Positions 23,440 to 37,106 of a stretch of 64,000 bases of DNA are shown piece after piece. The stretch is from Solen grandis (lineage: Eukaryota; Mollusca; Bivalvia; Adapedonta; Solenidae): positions 36,736,720-36,800,719 of the forward strand of contig CM037787.1 in NCBI GenBank assembly GCA_021229015.1, given 5' to 3'. A model generated the notes under the pieces. It was not told the DNA's origin and did no database searches. It was given only the letters and a program-made list of their open reading frames with translations. Every line of letters starts with the position of its first letter. Positions within the stretch are counted from its first letter, which is position 1. Position numbers and translations under genes: made by a program.

Positions 23440-24130
23440 AGGTTAAACATAAGAATATGCTAGTTTGGTAGTATCAAAACAGGTCCGTATAAATACCGTC
23501 ATTTCATTTTCGTTTTTCAATTTCAAGTAGGAAAAACGAAACACAAACCATTTTCGATTATACTTATTCGGTTTCGTGCATGAAAATCGGAAAACAAAAA
23601 CAAATCCATTTTCGTTTTTCAATATAACACACGAAAATTGAAAAACAAAGAAAAACTATATTTATTCCAATCACACGAGAAAACTATACTTATTCCAAAC
23701 ACACACACGCACACACAACGAACCCTTTTTCGTTTATCCATTTCCGTTTTTCCACACACTCGCGCGGTGAGGGACTTAAAGGTTCATTTTTTTTTCAATT
23801 TAACAAACGGAAATAGAAAAAAAAACGGAAAAGGGTTAGGGTTTTTTTTTTCCGTGTTCTAAACGAAACTGGATTTGTCGATTTTCATGCTTGAAATTGA
23901 ATATGGATAAACGAAAATTTGTTTGTTCTTCGTTTTCCTTACTTAAACTTGTAAAACGTAATGGCGGTAAATACACGGACCGTTTTTACCAAGGTTTATT
24001 GTTCAAGATGGCAGACGTTCAAGATAATCGGAAAAGCTCGCCCACTATCTATATAAATAGAGCACCGCTGGATATGGTCGGGTAGTTACGGTTGGCATTT
24101 ACTTTGGAACTGAAGAAAATGTGAATGACA
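23440..24130. other. Low-complexity intergenic stretch enriched in TTTTCGTTTTTC / GAAAAACGAAA words
   Basis: CATTTTCGTTTTTCAAT and its variants and inverses recur at least eight times, including a (CA)n-like run at 23697-23716. No coding exon is seen. An isolated GGGTTAGGGTT is too short to be telomeric. Confidence 0.5.
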
Positions 24131-26780
24131 CAAGTACTAGTAATATAAAACATTTGTTAGTTTGTCTGGATATATTGTTTACCACCAGGTAAAAAGACTA
24201 ATTACCGGGATTCTCATATACATGTGAATCTATGATGAGAGAATTAACAATAAAAATTTACTCGGACTTTGCTCTTCAGCTTCGTTTTGAATGGCTTCAA
24301 TAATGATAGTTAATCAGTGCTTATTTTATTGACATCTTTAGTCATCTCATTATAAATATTAATCTGACTGGGGTCCAGAAGCACAAACCAACTATCAAAG
24401 AAGAAAACAACAGAAAAGACTGCGAGACATTCTCATTGCTGTTGTATACAATCATCTGGGAAAAGTTGATAGCGAAATGTGCTGCTGTTGCTGATGCAAA
24501 GTGTAGCTTACTCGCTGTATTCATAAGCCTAGCGCTTATCTCATCAAATAAGGAACTGCAGTGGTCGTATTCATAGAGATCCTTCGGGAAAAAAATCTTC
24601 AGTTTTTTTTGTTTTATTTTCCTTAAAACCACATAGATTTCCCTAAGTTATTAAGGATTTCCTGAAGTTTTATTTATAAAACACCTTAGGATATATACTC
24701 AAGGAATTATTTCCTCAAAAACAAATGGGCTTTATGGATACTGTCCCTGCTCTAAAGTCGTATTGTTTGTGCCGTCCTTTCGCCTTGATCATTAGCGCAG
24801 TTTAAGTGGAAGTGATATTCCCGATAAACTCCACCTACTGCCTTGACCAGCATCAGGGACTAGCTGTTTGATCATAGAAGTTGTTCTTGTTTTTTTAGTC
24901 AAATATACACATGCTAACATCGCAAAATAAACGTAAAATTATTTAGATAACAACATTCATTCTGAGATATAAAGTGTCAAACATGGCAAATTATGAACAA
25001 TTATAATTTGTGAGTCGGAAGGTAGTGCGCGGCTGTCAATATACATGTATCTCGATTAGACGACCGTATCACAGTGAAGGCCAACTACAAAGATGACCTA
25101 CCATTAGCTAGGTTTCTAAAATAAACATGGTAACCCCGCTTTTAGTTCAAAATTATAGGAAAAAATCTGCATGTCAGCTAGCAAAACAAAAAACAAACAA
25201 AAAACAAAAAAAAATTGCTGAAATGCCCTCATGTCCGACCACAAAATGAATACAGTATGCCCGGTGGTGAACTGTCGTGCAATTATGTTGAGCATCAATC
25301 AATGGAAAGTTTTACTTATTTGCGATAGAGGATCGACCTTATAACCACTCCATATGGGACAGACGCTTTAAGCATTCAGCCACAATAATCTGTATGCAGT
25401 AATGGACTAATGGTTACTTGCGACTTTAAAGAATAACCCGATATGTATTATTCACGTGATTTACTGCATCAGAGACATAAATAATTATATAGTATACCTC
25501 CCTCTCTTCATACATGTATATATAGAGACCCTGGTGTCTGACTGGATATAAATGGACATAATTTGTCACCTGTCACTATTTAAAGTTACACGTGCATATT
25601 TTTAAAACAACATCGGATATAATATTTTAACATTATCTGCAATAAATAAATGAATGAATGCAGTACATCTCCTAACCCTTGGCTATTTGTCCCGTTCAAA
25701 GACCTATTAAACTACATGAGGAGCTACATCACAATTGTCAATAACCTCTGCTACAGGAGCTTTATCACATTTGTCATAAATAGGTCTTTGGTCCGTTTCA
25801 GGCGTGCTTAATTACCCGTAGATATAGGCCTTATGTTGTTGTTGATGTTATTGTTGTTGTTTAATAGTAAATTTTGCCGTTGATTAGAACCAGGGTTTTA
25901 TCCAGTTAATTCTTGTAGACCAAAGGCATGAATAGACTCACTGGACCTATGCTCGCCCAGGCGGATTCTCGCCTAGATGGAGAGTTTTGTGAAATTTACT
26001 AAGAAACAAACATTTGATCAGAATCATGCACTGTTGTTTCTTGATGCTGTGTCATAGTTTCTTACCTGTTTTTGAAGAATTTTCCGGAAGTTGTTATGGT
26101 CAACAAGCAGACGAAAATAAAATTAGAAGTGAAAGAAAAAAAGAATGATGCTAAGATAAATCAACGTAGCAGATGTAAATTCCTAAAAACAATCTGTATA
26201 AATACAACTCATAATTATAATTAAATATTGATCTTACTGTTTTAAAAGATTATGTAACGCAAATGTCTTTAAAATGGCCATTGGCTGATGTTTATGCCGG
26301 CTGTCAAAAATGTTTTTAAATGCGCTTTGTGCGGCTGGTACAGCAGACGGCACTTTTCTTTATTTTCTGTTCATTTTCAAGAGTTTCAGATATATTTTAT
26401 AGTATATTTAGTCACAAAATCTTGTTCTTTTTGGTAACCCACAACAGTAACCGCTCCACCAAAAACGCGGTCTTCAACAGTAAGTATATTTGAATAAGTT
26501 TTATTCTGAGATTAGATAGTTATTTTGAAAAATATATTCTTGCTTCATAAAAATAGATCAATCTGAAAGTTTTATGTATGTTTCAATGCAATACCCGTTT
26601 TGTTATCGTAATATATCGGTTGGCGTGCATGGGTCCCCTTCACTTCAACATTTCATTATATTTATTTGATAGTGTTGGACCTTACAAACAGTACCCAGAT
26701 GTAATTGTTTATGTTTGAAATGGGTCACATTTTGCAAAAATTACAACCAGCTATGAAATAAATTAAAAAGAGTTGTTTAA
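24131..26780. other. Intergenic sequence before FRG1, no feature seen
   Basis: AT-rich with short simple repeats. I see no conserved exon, tRNA-like box or transposon terminus. The FRG1 promoter and any 5' non-coding exon probably lie towards its right end. Confidence 0.4.
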
Positions 26781-26978
26781 AAATCAATTTGTATAAAAAT
26801 TATTATCAAATTAATTGCCTTTTTGAGCATAGGTCCTGTGAGTCTATTACTGATTTCAAACGTTTCTTGTATTACCGCCCATTTCCTCCCATTTCTATTA
26901 TTGTTATGCTTTCGTTCTCTACACAGCTCATTCGGAAAACAAAAAAAAAATCTTGGAAATAAATTAAGAAACGTAAAA

Positions 26979-29900
26979 ATGGCAGATTCGTATTCCTTGG
27001 TCAAAGGTGGAAAGCTTAAATTGAAAGGCAGCAAACACAAAAAGTAATTCAATTTTTGGTCGCCAGGGATGTAAACTTAGTCAATAGTAATGGGTTTTCG
27101 CGTTTTCATTTACTCAGAGTTTTCATCAAAATATCTGGTGCTTCCTCACTGGGTCTGTAGGGTGGCGGCTTAAATAAGAAGAAGCTGTCTAATTAGGATC
27201 TTCCCGGTTGTTTTTGTTTTTGTTTTTCGTATTGGACTCACAGTTATAGTCAGTTTTGATTGACCGGGAGTAACCTGTAGATAGATGGATAGATAGATAG
27301 ATAATGATACTCAGATTAAACACATCCTGCTCAGTACCCTGTCAATTCAAGACTTGTGTACATGTACCGTAACCATAATGACATGAAAACAAACAGATCT
27401 ATAAATAAATTACCTGCCAGTAATACCCGAAAGGGGAGTTTGTGCAGTATATATAGATAGATAGATAGATAAAATGGGGTAGATCAAAACGAAAAGTTTT
27501 ATAGAATTGAAGTTAAAGGACTTTACACATTAATATACTTGCCACCTATCAACAGGGCAGTGAACAGCAAACATTTACGACAATACCATTACATAAAGAT
27601 TTTGTTGATTAACAAATAAGTATGGATTTAAGTATAATGGATGCAAGCAGTATCCATTAACAAGTAGTATCTGTTATTTGCTTACAATATCATCAAATAT
27701 ATCATTTAATGGAAAAAGTTTGGTTTCCAAACTGATATTATGACAGTGTTTGAGTAAGTGTAACTTTTTCCAACAAATTCGCATCATATTTGACTATTTT
27801 AGAGACAATCACGGATACTGCTTGCACCCAAGTGTTTCTTTTGAAAGTTGGACACCTGACTACTTCTAATTTGTTTTTCCATCTGATACATCTGTCGCGA
27901 AGAAAAAGAATAATTACCAGTAAAATTTCTTTAGAAAAAACATCTGTTAAAGAAGATAACACAACTTTTTTATCACACGGCAGTTTTGAGCCAGCCAGAG
28001 ACTATGATTAAAATCGACCTGCTCCTAATAAAAACCCTGTGTAAAAGGTTTTTTTTTCCGTTGCTTTCAGGCACAAGAAAAGTAAAAAGAGGAAACATGA
28101 AGATACAGAAACAAGTGATTCTACTGGTATCAACAGGGCTGATGTTGAGCAACATGGTACGCAGCTTTCAACCACTGCACAGGGCTTTTTCTTTTCATAT
28201 TACCGAGACATACATCTATGTTATGTTACGGCCCAATATATTAATTGCCATAAATGAACTGTTGTTTTTTCTTTCAATTTGATGGAAAAAAATCTTAAAA
28301 TCATGTACAGTTGAACCTGTATTAGCGGCCACCTGTATTAAGCGGTCAATCTGCATTTAGCATTCAGTTTTGATATTGCCAAACCAAAACATTTTTTTTT
28401 TATAATAAAAATTATGTAATCTTCATTTAGCGACCACCTCTGTTAAGCAGTCACTTTTTCTTGTTCCTTTGCAAGGATTTCCTTAAAAGGAAGATGGCAG
28501 CAGATTTGACTGTCTCAAATTCTTTTTTGACTGTAAAGACAGGTTTGACTGTATTTTGCCCAAAAATTAGATAAAAACTTATCAATGGAATTATGGTCTC
28601 AAGTTCTGATTATCAGGATAAAATTTCCCAAAATTAAAAGATAAAGAATTTATCCAATTTGTTTGGAAAAGCCCTGTTGTATAATCTTTGATTTAGAAAA
28701 GATTGACATGATTCTTAAATAAAAGGCTCTTGCTTTTTGATGTTTAAATCAGTTTTTACTAACTCAATACACTGTATTTTTTTTTCTAAAATGATATAAT
28801 CAGCCAGCACTGTAATTATTTCCTTCATGTTTCCTTTTTAATCTGGGGCCTCCATAGCAGAGAGGGTAAATTCAGTGACTTAAACACTCACTTAGCACCT
28901 TACCACGTGGGTTCGAGTCCTGGAAGGTCATTTGAATTTTCATGTGAGGAAGCCTTCCAGCTGGCATGCGGTAGGTCGGTGGTTCTACCCAGATGCCTCA
29001 GTACAGTCTGGGTCTCCCTCCAACTGTAATTAGCTTGACGTCGCTTTATGACTGAAATACTTTGCAGCGACATTAAACAATCAACCTTTTTAATTAGTTA
29101 GTTTCTGGTATGAATAAATTGTTCAGCAAGTGCGGTTTTTCACACATTACAGAGGGTTGGTGGGTGGTATCCAGGATTGGCCAGATTACAGGCAACATCT
29201 GCATAGAGTTAGAGGACCACAGGTACATGTTTGCAAAAGACAATGGGAGATTCATTCTTGGTCCTCCAAGAGAAGGTAAGTATCCTAGTAAAATGGCATA
29301 TATTACATGTTTGTTCTTTTTTATTGCATGCCCTCCAACACACAGCTTGTCAACCAGTGTGGCTGTCTATAGACAAAATCTTATCTGTATCATGTACTTT
29401 ATCACAAAGTCCCATAGCTAGAATTGGATGAAACAAATTTCATTAAAAATCTGTGTGATTAGTTCCAGGCCTGGCTATGAGAGGTAAATGACTCAAGCAC
29501 TTCTCTCTTGTCCTAGTCACCGTAAATCACTTTTAAAGAGGTCTTAGTAAATATACATACCCCTAAACTTGGCAGTGCTGGGGCTTCCAGGAGGGGTCTG
29601 AACTGAGTCTGCTCTGTTTGTCAAAAGGGGGCCCTAATCAGATATCTCCATCCAGGAGCTGTCTGATCTTGGTCCTCTCTGTTTGCCAATGAATCAAATG
29701 CATCAAGATGAGTCTGTATGAGGTAAAGGCATTTCTCTTTCACCATCATATCTAATTGAGGAGAAGCTTAAAAACCAGACCATACCGCAAATTATAAATT
29801 GCATTGTAATACACAGCGGACAAATATCTTGAAAGTTCACAGTTGCCAGAGAGTTTACTTACTTATATAACAGGTGGTCCAGAACCCGAAGAAATCCTTA

Positions 29901-32900
29901 CAGCTGTAAAGGTGGATGATACAAAGATAGCCCTCAAGTCTGGGTATGACCAATACCTCAGTGTGAGCCCAGAGAACCTGGTTGTGGGTCGGTCAGTGGC
30001 TATAGGCTCCAAGGAACAGTGGGAACCAGTTTTCCAGGAGGTGAGCATCTGGATGGTTATCTGCTTCACTCTTATTTCATGCATACATTTTGTATGGGTT
30101 GCAGATCAAATTTGCATAAATTAAGCTTACCTTCACCATTTTCTAATTAGGTAATGGCCCTTGTTCTTAATAAAATTTCTGCTACAAAATTTATTTGCAT
30201 GAGTTTAGGTCACTGAGGTCACACCTGTCAGTGTATATATGAACAGTGATCTTGTATTCATGAGGAAAGTTACACTTTGCACGTTAACAGTGTTTTCCAA
30301 TACTTTCTGTGCAGTTTTTAGCTCACCTGAGCACAAAGTGCTCAAGGTGAGCTTTTAGGATCGCCCTTCGTCCGGCGTCCGTCGTCGTGCGACGTGCGTC
30401 GTCCGTCGTGCGTCGTCAACAATTTGCTTTAAACGACATCTCCTCTGAAACCCCTGGACAGAATTTAATGAAACTTGGCAGGAATGTTCCTTGGGTCAAC
30501 CTCTACCAAAGTTGCTAAAATAAAGTTGATCCATGTAGAACTCTGGTTGCCATGGCAACAAAAAGAAAAATAATTTGAAAACTTTAAAAATCATCTTCTT
30601 CAAAACTACTGGCCAGATTTTAAAATAAATTGGTACAGATGTTCCTTGGGTCAACCTCTACCAAAGTTGCTAAAATTATTCTGATCCGTAAAAAAACATG
30701 GCCACCAGGGGCGGGGCTTATTTGCCTTATATGTATATAGAGAAACCTTTAAACAACATCTCCTCTGAAACCACGGGACAGAATTTGATTAAACCTGGCA
30801 GGGATGATCCTTGGGTCAACCTTCACAAAAGTTGCTAAAATAAACTTGATCCATGTAGAACTCTGGTTGCAATGGCAACAAAAAGAAAAAAAATATGAAA
30901 ACTTTAAAAATCATCTTCTTCAAAACTACTGGCCAGATTTTAAAATAAATTGGTACAGATGTTCCTTGGGTCAACCTATTTATCTCAGGTGAGCGATTTA
31001 GGGCCATCATGGGCCTCTTGTTTTGTTAAAGTGTTTCTAAGTATTTCCCACTTCAGTGAAATTTGGAGTATTTCCTGGGATGGGTGTTTCTGTGCAGTTT
31101 TTGTTGTTTGTTTTTTTTGTTAAAATAAAGTGTTTTTAAATGGAATTCTGAGTAATTCCCAGTATTTCCCACTTCAGTGAAATTTAGGAGTGTTTCCTGG
31201 GACGGGAAATACCACACCGGGAAATACCATGCCAACCCTGGTTTCCTCTCTCTCCATGATAAAAGATAGCATAATGTATAACATATGGAATATTAAAAGA
31301 CATTTCAAGCATATACCTAGTAAGATTGTATAAAATGTTCTCTGGAGGAAAACAATTGTTGTTGTAGTCTCTTTTGTATAGATAATTTCACTCCAAAATG
31401 AGATGTAAACCTACGAAAATCAGCAAACACTTCCCGAACACCTAATCTACATGCTGGTGAAATTTTAACATTGTTCAATGGGAAATAAACATACACTTGA
31501 GATTTTTCCCTAGTCACTGGTAGGTCAATTAAAATCAGTGAATATTCCAGGTATTGCCAATTCTCTACTGAAATATTGAATATTGTCTATAAAAAAAATT
31601 AAATCCGCATATGGTTCCTGCTGTTAGGTTTAATAAACTGCCTGAGGGACCTTAATATTAATGAAAATCTGTACAAACTTATTCATGTGTACCATGCTCA
31701 ATTCAATTACCTTTGACAAACATTTGAGACAGGGATACGCTAGGTTTGGCATCATGTCAGTTGCAACATACAGTCAAGTATTTTTGTACAGTGGTTTTCC
31801 TGCAACCAAAGTATAGCACCTATTGAAGAACTGACAACTGCAAGAAAGGTCACAGTGTTACACTATCTGTTTGAAATGATTGACCCAGCCTGACTGTATC
31901 TTTGCTATGTGTACAGGAAGTTAATATGCTCTTTTCTACAGGGGAAGATGGCCCTTAACAGTTGTAATGGTTGTTTCCTGTCTGCTGATGAGGATGATGA
32001 TGTTGTGTGTATCAGTAAAACTGCTGGAGAAAAGGAGATGATAAAGGCAAGTAACTCATGTGGAATTCAGATTTGACAAGGTTATGACTCTTGTGATTTC
32101 AAAATTGGTGCATTTGGTGGTCAGATTCAAATAATGACAATTTACAGAATACAGACATATTTTGAAATCAAATATTTACATGATATCAAATATCAAATAT
32201 ACTCTAATTATTATATTTATTTTTTTTGCTCTGATTTAATGTTTTTTTTTTCAATTCTAACGTAAATTTCTGCAGATATCAGTTTCTGTAAATCCGCTCA
32301 TGGTTAATATGTTGGTTTTATTAAATTCTAGATAAGATCAAATATCTCACTGGACAAAGATCCATTGGCAGCTATCCCTGTGGAAGAACGCGGCTCAGTT
32401 AAGGATGCAGAAATTAATTATGTGTGAGTATACATTCAAATGGATGTATCATACAGTCATATTTCAGATCAGAAGTTAATGTTTGTACTTTGTACATATT
32501 TTGTATAAAGCTAAAGCAAAAGGTAATCAGTTCCTTTTGGTTTTGGTGTTGATATTGTCAGATACTTTTCGTCTAACAAGTGCATCACAGGTTCAGTTCC
32601 ATGCTGGTTTCAAAAGATTTCAAAATGTCAAATGGTATGCTGCATGTCACTGTATCTGTTTCCAAGTACACAGTCTCTAAATGACAGATATACTTTTGAA
32701 AAACCCAGCACAAAATTCAACACACGTATATGCTCTTCAAAATTCCAAAGCTGCGGCGACAGGGAATTCTCAAGGGGGTTTCTTATCATAGTTTGAGATA
32801 TGTCATGAAGCCTAGGCTAGGTCATGCAATTTTAAACAGTGGTTTGCTTACCAGACACAAGTGTTGTTGCAGCAGACTTTCATTTTTATTTTCTACAGTT

Positions 32901-33989
32901 CTGCCTTTTTATATCCCCTTCAACATCATCAAAAGTGATATTGACAAAGTAGATAATAAAGCTTTTTTGTGTCACCCTACTGTAAGCAGGGATCACTTCT
33001 ACATTGTCTTATGTCTGTCACACTTTTACCATCATATTTCTTGCAGTAGATGACACGTATTTCAAGAATAACTTCTTGTTCTTATAATTGTAATGGACTT
33101 AAGAATCTTTTTATGCCAAACTAAGGTTTCTAGTATTACTTAGCCTGTAATTTGTGTCTGTGTACATTATAGAAAGAAGTTTCAGAGTTTCCAGGATCGG
33201 AGACTCCGGGTGAGTGAAGAGGACAAATCCAGCTTGAAGAAGGCAAAGAGGGAGGGTGTGTTTCATGAAAAATTGCTTGACAGGTAAGACATATATTTTG
33301 AGAGGCACCAGTGTCCAGTGGTAGTAATGCTCATGGACTATGGATTTAACCCTGTACTTCATATCGAGGGGTGAGAGTAAAAATAGGCTAAGTGCATATC
33401 GAATTTTACTCCTCTATAGGAGCTGCCAGTCTGATCAGGGTCTCCTCTGCTTGCTCATACAATATCGAAGCTTAGATTTTACACAGTCTGCATGGCAAAG
33501 AAAAATCCATAATTTCATATGCCATTTAAAAAAAATCAGTCATTAATATCCAAACATCAAGTCAAAAGTTTGTACATGAATATTCATGAGGTAAAGGTTT
33601 AAAGGTCAAAAATTTGCTCTGCAGCAGGGGGCTGAAATTTATATGAATTTTTGATATATCAAGTACTGGTCCAATACTGTTATGATGGATTAGAAAAAGT
33701 TGTAAAAACTGATTTCTTAATTGATGTAAAGATATGTTTTAAAGTTTCATATGGTTTTCAACATCCTAAGAACGCAATAAATATGATATTAGTTAATATC
33801 TCTGTCTTATAAAAAAAGTTTATAAATATTGATACATATAATGACATGATTGGTAATTATCTCTTGAAATGAAAACACAATAATATCATATAATGTAATA
33901 TATTTTTGTCTTAATTCAGTTTCCCATATTTGGGTTTAAACTCTCTTTCCAGGCGCTCCAAGATGAAAGCAGATAGATACTGCAAATAG
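26979..33989 (+). CDS. FRG1: FRG1 (FSHD region gene 1 protein), 8 coding exons, 261 aa
   Basis: Exons: 26979-27043, 28071-28156, 29153-29275, 29874-30040, 31942-32046, 32332-32423, 33173-33283 and 33953-33989 (TAG). Phases join throughout and give 261 residues, close to the 258 of human FRG1. The start [17 protein letters not shown] matches the family N-terminus, followed by a Lys-rich nuclear signal ([11 protein letters not shown]). The fascin-like beta-trefoil core includes [39 protein letters not shown]-like [20 protein letters not shown] and [16 protein letters not shown]. The C-terminus [19 protein letters not shown] is nearly invariant in animals. FRG1 proteins are nucleolar/nuclear, associate with spliceosomal complexes and RNA, and bind F-actin. 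The intron after exon 5 uses a GC donor. Introns carry a SINE, an AGCTCACC element and MITEs. Confidence 0.97.
27280..27303. repeat. (GATA)n microsatellite in FRG1 intron 1
   Basis: About six GATA units. A second short GATA tract lies at 27452-27470 in the same intron. Confidence 0.8.
28843..29084 (+). mobile_element. tRNA-derived SINE (type B), complete, with target duplication
   Basis: The tRNA-like head contains the B-box GGGTTCGAGTCC (about 28910). The body has GAGGAAGCCTTCCAGCTGG, GGTCGGTGGTTCTACC and the 3' GACGTCGCTTTATGACTGAA. CCTTTTTAAT at 28833-28842 is repeated exactly at 29085-29094, a 10-bp target duplication. It lies in FRG1 intron 2, and a partner copy is at 51798. Confidence 0.85.
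29590..29730. mobile_element. CCCTTTACTTCAT MITE family, copy C (diverged)
   Basis: Core words GGAGCTGTCTGATCTTGGTC, CTCTGTTTGCCAAT and GATGAGTCTGTATGAGGTAA identify it. The left end is degraded. In FRG1 intron 3. Confidence 0.5.
30320..31022 (+). mobile_element. AGCTCACCTGAGC-family element, copy 2, with a perfect X-box
   Basis: 5' hairpin AGCTCACCTGAGCAC/GTGCTCAAGGTGAGCT, then a CGTCCGGCGTCCGTCGTCGT tract and internal units. It ends GAGCGATTTAGGGCC... GGGCCTCTTGTTTTG. GTTGCCATGGCAAC at 30546-30559 is a perfect palindromic RFX site; GTTGCAATGGCAAC at 30866-30879 is a one-base variant. In FRG1 intron 4. Confidence 0.75.
32045..32331 (+). other. FRG1: GC-AG intron in FRG1 (intron 5)
   Basis: Exon 5 ends ATGATAAAG and is followed by GCAAGT. 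The next exon starts ATAAGATCA after TTCTAG. Only the AAG/GCAAGT junction keeps the family sequence KEMIK-IRS in frame; the nearby GT (GTAACT) shifts the frame. AG/GCAAGT is the known strong context for GC donors. Intron is 32047-32331. Confidence 0.85.
33346..33602. mobile_element. CCCTTTACTTCAT MITE family, copy D
   Basis: From TTTAACCCTGTACTTCATAT to GAATATTCATGAGGTAAAGG, with the core AGGAGCTGCCAGTCTGATCA and GTCTGCATGGCAAAGAAA. In FRG1 intron 7. Confidence 0.65.
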
Positions 33990-33999
33990 CACCCACTGT

Positions 34000-35919
34000 A
34001 CTGCAGGACTTCTTTCACCAACAAACAAGCATGCTGTAGGTGTTTGTGCCCTCCAGGAGCCAAGATTACTCAACTGACTAGCTTCACAGCCTACAAGGGC
34101 ACCTGAGGTAGTGGGAATGTATTGAAATATGAACAGAAATGACGCACTCTTGCTTTTGAAGATAAATATATGTTTACTTATTTTAGGAATTGCACTGAAA
34201 GGACATGGTGAGTAGTCAGTGTTTATAAACTTTCAATTATGAATGATCAAACGAAACTCTTTGATAGGGTAGATAAAAGATTTTCTTTGGATGGAATATG
34301 AATAATGTACACCTGTCAGTTCAAAGATTCTTTGTTTTGGATCTTTTAATAATAGCCTGATTTATGCAGCACTGGAATCACACCTTGGTCAAGATATAGC
34401 ATACAGGGTATTCTGTACTGTATTTTATTACCAGTACTGGTAAATACAATTCCTACTTTTTCTTGATCATATTTAGTATTACACATCCATGTTTATGTTC
34501 ATATGAAATATGAAAGGAGGTAAACTGATTTGTTTACAAATGGAAAGACACAATTTTTTTTTTTACAAAATTGCTTCAAATGATGACCTTTGAGTTGGCT
34601 AACAAGGTCAAGATGGTTTCCAAGTTCCTTGCGCCTGATGCACATGACCGTGTTTAATCCAATCAATCATATTTCCTACTATGGGTTCAATCCCTGGTTT
34701 GGGCTATAATCATTATTAATTTTCGTACCTTGGGACAAACTAATAGTCAAATTCAAGAATAGTAGAAGTTGTAAGAACTTGTTTCTTAACTGACATATGA
34801 CATAGAAAGACATGATTAATATTAAACGGTTCTTTTAAGTCAGACTGAATGTCTTAGGGCATCTGTGTAAGAAATTTTGTGTATATTTTTCATGTGTAAA
34901 TTATACAATGTATTTTCAATGTGAAATAGTACAGATCTATGGAAAAAAAAGTTTTGCTTTTGCTTTATATCCTGAAGCCCACTCTCTCACCCAAAGCGCT
35001 TGTGATTTAATAGTTCCTTTCTATGTTTGACAAGATATATAACACCAACTAAAGCTTCTGATGTAAATATAGAAAACATGAATCTTTCCTATTAAAAGCA
35101 GTGTGATGGATTATACTTTTGCTTCAGATTATGATGGATTTGTATAGTGGAAGTCATTCTATAGGATCATAAATCAGTCTTTAGTTCAAATGCTATAGGT
35201 AAGCAGATAAATAATTTATAAATGGAAATTGAGGTTATTTCAAACAGTTTGTAATGGACTCCTCATGAAGCAGCTTGTTCAGATGATTGGCAGAAAAAAA
35301 AAAATCATCTTTTTCTCGTTTATGTTTGAGCCTTTTTTTTTTCTATGCAACTGTAGGTCTAATTGCATTGGATTTTTTTTTTTTTTTTTTGGAAATGTCA
35401 CTTCCGCAAAATCCGTTAAACAGATAACAGTACCCCAATAGCAGGTGCTTGCAGTATCATGCAACACATTCCATATCATGGCATCTTCACCATTTCTGGG
35501 CTGTGATTTTTTAAGTTCAGCCTGTTCAGTGAGTGCATGCGCAGAGAGTAAATGTGATTACTCAAGTGATGTTTAATGAAAATGTAAAATCTAAAGGTTT
35601 TATGGTTCTTGTTTGTTGTAGTTCATAATGCTATTACCTGCGGTGGGTAAACCACCCATATTCTTTACAAACACAACTGGTTGCAATGGGTTCACAAGGT
35701 GTCTGTAGATGAGTATGGATAGATTTTTTTTTTTTTATACATATATAATACTCGCACGTAATACACACGGTTAAGATATCAAATTTTTAGTCGATGACCA
35801 TCAGTGAACAAGTTGCTATAAGCCATGTATTCAATGAAATGTGATATGGATTTAGTGAGACAGTATACCGTTATGATGTAAGTGGGTGAGACTTGATTCA
35901 TCAATATCTGTCCTTTCTA
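34000..35919. other. FRG1 3' region and intergenic, no further coding feature
   Basis: The FRG1 3' UTR should begin at 33990. I did not find a close AATAAA. There is a T run near 35376-35390. Nothing else recognisable. Confidence 0.35.
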
Positions 35920-36133
35920 TTAACCCTTTACTTCATGAATATTCATGTACATATTTGACTTCATGAATATCAATTAACTGAACTTTGAATGGTATATGAA
36001 ACTGGAATTCTTTGCTCTGCAGACTGTGTAGAATCGGAGCTACAATATTGTAAAACCCTGTAGGAGCTATCTGACCTGGGTCTTCTCTATTTGCCAATGT
36101 GTCAAAATGAGTCTATATGAAATAAAGGGTTAA
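35920..36133. mobile_element. CCCTTTACTTCAT MITE family, copy E (best ends)
   Basis: Left end TTAACCCTTTACTTCAT and right end ATGAAATAAAGGGTTAA are inverted over 17 bases with one mismatch. TTAA lies at both ends. The core is inverted relative to copies A and D. About 214 bp, non-coding. TTAA plus CCCT-type ends suggest piggyBac-type mobilisation. Confidence 0.75.
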
Positions 36134-36995
36134 TGTTTTATGTCCTGGGATGAAACAATAAAGGAAGAGTGGTTACAGCTTTTATGAGGGTTCAGAGATT
36201 CCAGAGACTGACTGGTGTCTTTTAACCCACTTAGTACTACCTTCAGATTTTGGGGGCTGTGTCAGGATTAGATATAATAAATACTTCCATGTTTATGTCT
36301 ACTAATAATGTGATATTAAGTTAAAAGTTGGGTTAAAGCAAATATAGCAAAATGTACCATTACGTTATGAGCTTACTACATGTAGACTTCTAGCATCGGT
36401 AACAGTTTATCTTTGCACACCATGATTAAGTTATTCTACACTGAACAACTTTCCTTTATCTTAAATTGTCGCTTTGGATTTTAAAAAATTCTGACCTATC
36501 ATGCAATCAAAATCATATTGGTTGATATACCATTTTTAAATGTATCATGCCAAAAAAGGTTTGCCAATATGTAAATACTCAGATTTATATAAAGAGAATA
36601 CTATGTTATTAAACAAGTGATTTTATTTAGGTCCGGTTATTTGTCCAAGGGCAGTCATATTGGCTGGAGGCCACAAATAACAGGGCCAATACCAAATCAC
36701 TTCTGATATTACATATTATTACAGGACTCTTTAGCCAGTCAGATTGCAGGAGCAATACAGGAAGACACAATGCTTTCTAAGCCTGTGGGCTTCAACAACA
36801 GCAGGGCACAAAACATCTCATTTTTCTTTCATTAGGTCCAGGAAATGGTTAAATCCATGTTTTGTTTTATATTTGCTTATTTTCTATCTATTAGTAAATA
36901 CATCAATTTAAACCTCTCAGATACAAGATCAATCAACTCGTAAATCGGGCTACGGGTTTTCTGTGCATGTACATATGCATTTCATCCATCTAGTA

Positions 36996-37106
36996 TTTTT
37001 GCAGTAGGTCGGTGGTTCTACCCAGATTTGGGGTCTTCCTCCTACAGTTATTATCTGGACGTCGCTATATGACTGAAATACTGTCAAAGCGACGGTAAAC
37101 TCAAAT
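36996..37106 (+). mobile_element. SINE type B, 3' fragment
   Basis: GTAGGTCGGTGGTTCTACCC, GGACGTCGCTATATGACTGA and a degenerate AGCGACGGTAAAC tail match the 3' half of the SINE at 28843. The tRNA head is missing. Confidence 0.7.

Noticed and set aside
23838..23848. GGGTTAGGGTT as telomere-like sequence
   Set aside because: Fewer than two full units inside low-complexity sequence.
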